A stretch of 64,000 bases of DNA from assembly GCF_037811135.1 (NCBI RefSeq), contig NZ_CP149130.1, positions 3,682,501-3,746,500 on the forward strand, read 5' to 3'. The notes below the pieces were generated by a model that worked only from the letters and a program-made list of their open reading frames with translations, had not been told where the DNA came from and made no database searches. A program made the translations under genes and the position numbers. This stretch comes from Aeromonas rivipollensis. GTDB taxonomy: Bacteria > Pseudomonadota > Gammaproteobacteria > Enterobacterales > Aeromonadaceae. Each line of letters starts with the position of its first letter. Position 1 is the first letter of the stretch. This document shows, piece after piece, positions 61,453 to 64,000 of this stretch.

Positions 61453-63594
61453 CTACCCCGCCAGCGGGAACTGTGATCCCGTTGGCAACACGGCGGCAAC
61501 ATCCGGCGTGGCGACCACCCCTTCCTTGGCCAGCGCCACCGCCGGCAGCGAAACCCGCTCCAGCAATTTGAGGGAGTGGGCACGCCCCACCGCCACCTGC
61601 CGCTTGATGTCGTCCGGCAGGAAGGGCAGGCCGTCGTTGGTGGCGGTGTCTATGGTCTGGATCCACTCCAGCCCTTCCCCCGGCGGCGGCAGGCGGAACT
61701 GGATGTCGTAGTCGCTGGCATTGAACAGCACGTACCAGCGCTCCCCGCCGCACGCCAGCATGCCGATGTCCATGGCGAACGCCTGCCCCATGGGAGCGTG
61801 CCAGTCCTGATCGGTGAGCTGATGGCCATCGGGGTGATACCAGTTGACCCTGTGACAGCTGGTTGCCTTGCCATTCCATTCATCGTCACTGAGTTGCAGG
61901 TTGGCGAAGACCCCCGACTCCGCCCGCAGCGCCATCATCTGGCGGGTGAAGGCGAGCAGCCGTTCATCCTCGGGGCGCAACTGCCAGTTGACCCAGCTTA
62001 TCTGGTTGTCCTGGCAGTAGGCGTTGTTGTTGCCAAGCTGGCTGCGGCCCATCTCGTCCCCGGCCAGGAAGTGCGGCGTACCCTGGGAGAGCAGCAGGGT
62101 GGCAATGAGGTTGCGCTTCTGCTGCTGACGCAGGTTGTTCACTCTGGGGTCCAGGGTCGGCCCCTCCACCCCGTGGTTGTAGGAGAGGTTGTTGCCGTGG
62201 CCGTCTCTGTTGTCCTCGCCGTTGGCCTGGTTGTGGCGCTGGTTGTAGGAGACCAGATCCTCCAGGGTGAAGCCGTCGTGATAGCAGAGGTAGTTGACGC
62301 TGGTGTGGGGGGAGCGCCAGTTTTTCGGGAAGAGATCCCGCGACCCCGCCAGCCGGGTGGCGAAGTCCCCCATCTTGCCCGCATCGCCGCGCCAGAAGGC
62401 GCGTACAGTGTCGCGATAGCGGTCGTTGATCTCCAGCCACTGGCTCGGGAACTGGCCGAGGCGATAGCCGAAGGGGCCTATGTCCCAGGGCTCGGCAATC
62501 AGCCTCACCCGCGCCAGCACGGGATCCGCCAGCAGGGCCTTGAAGAAGGCGCTCATGGGATCGAACTCCCCCGCCTCCCGCGCCAGGGTGACCGCGAGAT
62601 CGAAGCGGAAACCGTCTACCTGCATCTCGGTGACCCAGTAGCGCAGGGCATCGAGCACCAGTCGCAGGCTGTTGGGGTGATCCAGGTTGACGCTGTTGCC
62701 GCAGCCGGTGACGTTGGCGTGGCGCTGATAGTCAGGGCCATGGGCCCCGGTCTCGAAGGCGTAGTAACCCGCGTTGTCGAACCCCTTGAGGGACAGCATG
62801 GGGCCGTCGACACCGGATTCGGCGGTGTGGTTGTAGACCACGTCCAGTATCACCTCGAGCCCGACCCGGTGCAGCTCGCGCACCATGGTCTTGAACTCGG
62901 TCACCGCCTCCCCCGCGCCGTAGCGCGGCTCGGGGGCGAAGAAGGCGATGGGGTTGTAGCCCCAGTAGTTGGTGAGGCCAAGCTGCTCCAGGCGGGGCTC
63001 CGACATGAAGGCGGCCACCGGCATCAGCTGCACCGAGGTGACCCCGAGAGAGAGCAGGTGTTCGATCATCAGCGGGTGACTGACCCCCAGATAGGTGCCC
63101 CGCAGCGCCTCGGGCACCCCGGGATGCTGGCGGGTGAAGCCCTTGACGTGGGTCTCGTAGAGCACGACCCGCTCGGGCGGGATCCCGGGCTTGCCGACCC
63201 CCTGCCAGTCGAAGGCATCGTCCACCACCACCGACTTGGCCACCATGGCCGCGCTGTCCCCCTGATAGAGGTCGTCATCCCAGCGGGTCGCCCGGCTGAG
63301 CGCCCTGGCATAGGGGTCGATCAGCAGCTTGTCGGGGTCGAACAGCATGCCCTCCTGGGGCATGCCATGAACCCGGTAGCCGTAACGCTGACCGGCCCGC
63401 ACCCCGCGCACATAGCCGAATCTGTATTGGCCACGCCGGCCGGGCAGGGCCAGCCGGACCAGCTCCTGCTCCTGCTCGTCGAACAGACAGAGCTCCACCT
63501 TGTCCGATTGGGGGGCCCAGACACAGAAGTGGCAGCCTGCCTCGTCGAGCCGGGCCCCCAGTGGGTAGTCCACCCCATTTTCCATTACAAACAT
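61453..63594 (-). CDS. glgX: Glycogen debranching enzyme
   Basis: GlgX, the isoamylase-type debranching enzyme (713 residues) that cuts alpha-1,6 branches of phosphorylase-limit glycogen. An N-terminal CBM48 domain (about 5-95) precedes the GH13 barrel: VVYNHTAE, nucleophile Asp in DGFRFDLA, acid/base Glu in IAEPWD and a third Asp near YHDGFTLED. The C-terminal beta domain is complete. The ATG at 63594 overlaps the glgB stop (TGATG) and has GGAG upstream, so translation is coupled. It is followed by msrB. Confidence 0.96.
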   Translation of the reverse strand: MFVMENGVDYPLGARLDEAGCHFCVWAPQSDKVELCLFDEQEQELVRLALPGRRGQYRFGYVRGVRAGQRYGYRVHGMPQEGMLFDPDKLLIDPYARALSRATRWDDDLYQGDSAAMVAKSVVVDDAFDWQGVGKPGIPPERVVLYETHVKGFTRQHPGVPEALRGTYLGVSHPLMIEHLLSLGVTSVQLMPVAAFMSEPRLEQLGLTNYWGYNPIAFFAPEPRYGAGEAVTEFKTMVRELHRVGLEVILDVVYNHTAESGVDGPMLSLKGFDNAGYYAFETGAHGPDYQRHANVTGCGNSVNLDHPNSLRLVLDALRYWVTEMQVDGFRFDLAVTLAREAGEFDPMSAFFKALLADPVLARVRLIAEPWDIGPFGYRLGQFPSQWLEINDRYRDTVRAFWRGDAGKMGDFATRLAGSRDLFPKNWRSPHTSVNYLCYHDGFTLEDLVSYNQRHNQANGEDNRDGHGNNLSYNHGVEGPTLDPRVNNLRQQQKRNLIATLLLSQGTPHFLAGDEMGRSQLGNNNAYCQDNQISWVNWQLRPEDERLLAFTRQMMALRAESGVFANLQLSDDEWNGKATSCHRVNWYHPDGHQLTDQDWHAPMGQAFAMDIGMLACGGERWYVLFNASDYDIQFRLPPPGEGLEWIQTIDTATNDGLPFLPDDIKRQVAVGRAHSLKLLERVSLPAVALAKEGVVATPDVAAVLPTGSQFPLAG

Positions 63595-64000
63595 CAGGAC
63601 TCCTGTTTGATGAACAAGGTCGCGAGCGGCGGCAAGTCCAGCACTATGCTGTGCGCCATCCCCTGCCAGGGGGTCGGCTCGGCGACGAAGGTCAGACCCA
63701 CATCATAATTGCTGCCCCAGTAATGCTCGCTATCTGTGTTGAGCACCACGGCATAGCGGCCCGCCTCCGGCACCCCGAGGCGATAGGCGAGGCGCGGCAC
63801 CGGGGTGAAGTTGGAGGCGATCACCACAGTATTGGCCCCCTGCTTGTCGGCGCGCAGCCAGGCGAAGATGCTGTTGTCGGCGTCGTTGTGATCCAGCCAG
63901 CGGAAACCACCGCGCTCATAATCCGCCTGATACAAAGCAGCTTCATGACGATAGAGCTGGTTGAGATCGCGGATCAGCCGTTGCTGGCCGCCGTGCTTGG
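63594..64000 (-). CDS. glgB: Glycogen branching enzyme, C-terminal fragment
   Basis: C-terminal 134 residues of GlgB, which makes alpha-1,6 branches in glycogen; the gene continues beyond the right edge. The fragment reads QQRLIRDLNQLYRHEAALYQ and ERGGFRWLDHNDADNSIFAW, matching the last GH13 segment and the C-terminal all-beta domain, and ends in LPPLATLFIKQES. The stop codon overlaps the glgX start by one base (TGATG), the usual glgB-glgX order. No frameshift is visible in this part. Confidence 0.93.
   Translation of the reverse strand, partial: KHGGQQRLIRDLNQLYRHEAALYQADYERGGFRWLDHNDADNSIFAWLRADKQGANTVVIASNFTPVPRLAYRLGVPEAGRYAVVLNTDSEHYWGSNYDVGLTFVAEPTPWQGMAHSIVLDLPPLATLFIKQES

Noticed and set aside
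61576..63708. Very long open frame antisense to glgX
   Set aside because: GC-rich codon bias leaves the opposite strand open. The sense strand encodes a complete GlgX; the antisense product resembles no family.

Overview
The window is GC-rich gammaproteobacterial chromosome. Gene content (ravA-viaA, holD-rimI, prfC, glgB-glgX, msrB, several GGDEF proteins) and protein style suggest Aeromonas or a close relative. That genus call is inference from recognised proteins, not from a search. I see no rRNA, tRNA, CRISPR array, transposase, integrase or phage gene. The only strongly atypical block is an AT-rich stretch at about 17600-19200 around a patatin-like lipase.

Layout. 71-7603: periplasmic RNase T2, gamma-class carbonic anhydrase-like protein, Tat-exported PhoX-type phosphatase, an exported SAM hydroxide adenosyltransferase homologue, a hypothetical gene, and an MFS exporter divergent from a LysR regulator. 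7694-9386: a three-lipoprotein operon (CsgG-like, DUF4810, DUF799). 9607-13933: a membrane diguanylate cyclase, a DEAD-box helicase and a ferric-reductase-like flavoprotein. 14013-19148: an accessory-looking stretch with a DUF2235 (Tle1-like) hydrolase, a small membrane protein, a frameshifted SpoIIAA-like gene, a tiny exported protein and the AT-rich patatin. 19284-23271: amidase, agmatine deiminase and a divergent LysR regulator. 23531-28009: DUF2252 protein, TetR/old-yellow-enzyme divergent pair and a MarR-GNAT fusion. 28264-36335: prfC, two diguanylate cyclases, viaA-ravA. 36563-45266: holD-rimI, thioredoxin-like protein, acyl-CoA ligase, DUF4432 protein, Asp/Glu racemase, two LysE exporters and a MocR regulator. 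45296-53306: lipoprotein, degenerate receiver protein, two paralogous sodium symporters, 2OG-Fe(II) oxygenase, DUF2799 lipoprotein, HAD phosphatase. 53473-64000: MFS with a Cys-rich regulator, Lrp, small exported proteins, OhrR-like/CurA-like divergent pair, Nudix hydrolase, chromate-transporter homologue, msrB, glgX and the end of glgB.

Many units are divergent regulator/target pairs, and several have operators that can be read directly: a perfect palindrome between TetR and the old yellow enzyme; twin sites flanking the MarR-GNAT promoter; twin TTTG-CACA-CAAA sites between OhrR and the oxidoreductase; a palindrome between MocR and LysE; and three PhoB-type half-sites at exact 11-bp spacing before the chromate-transporter homologue.

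The most unusual signal is that the 3' ends of three unrelated genes (LysR at 23271, CurA-like at 58716, Nudix at 59452) are each followed by decayed tandem copies of their own coding end, stop codon included. In the Nudix case this makes a 62-bp array of nearly five units. I know no standard element that explains this. A two-part palindromic intergenic element also occurs twice (23381-23525 and 28018-28131).
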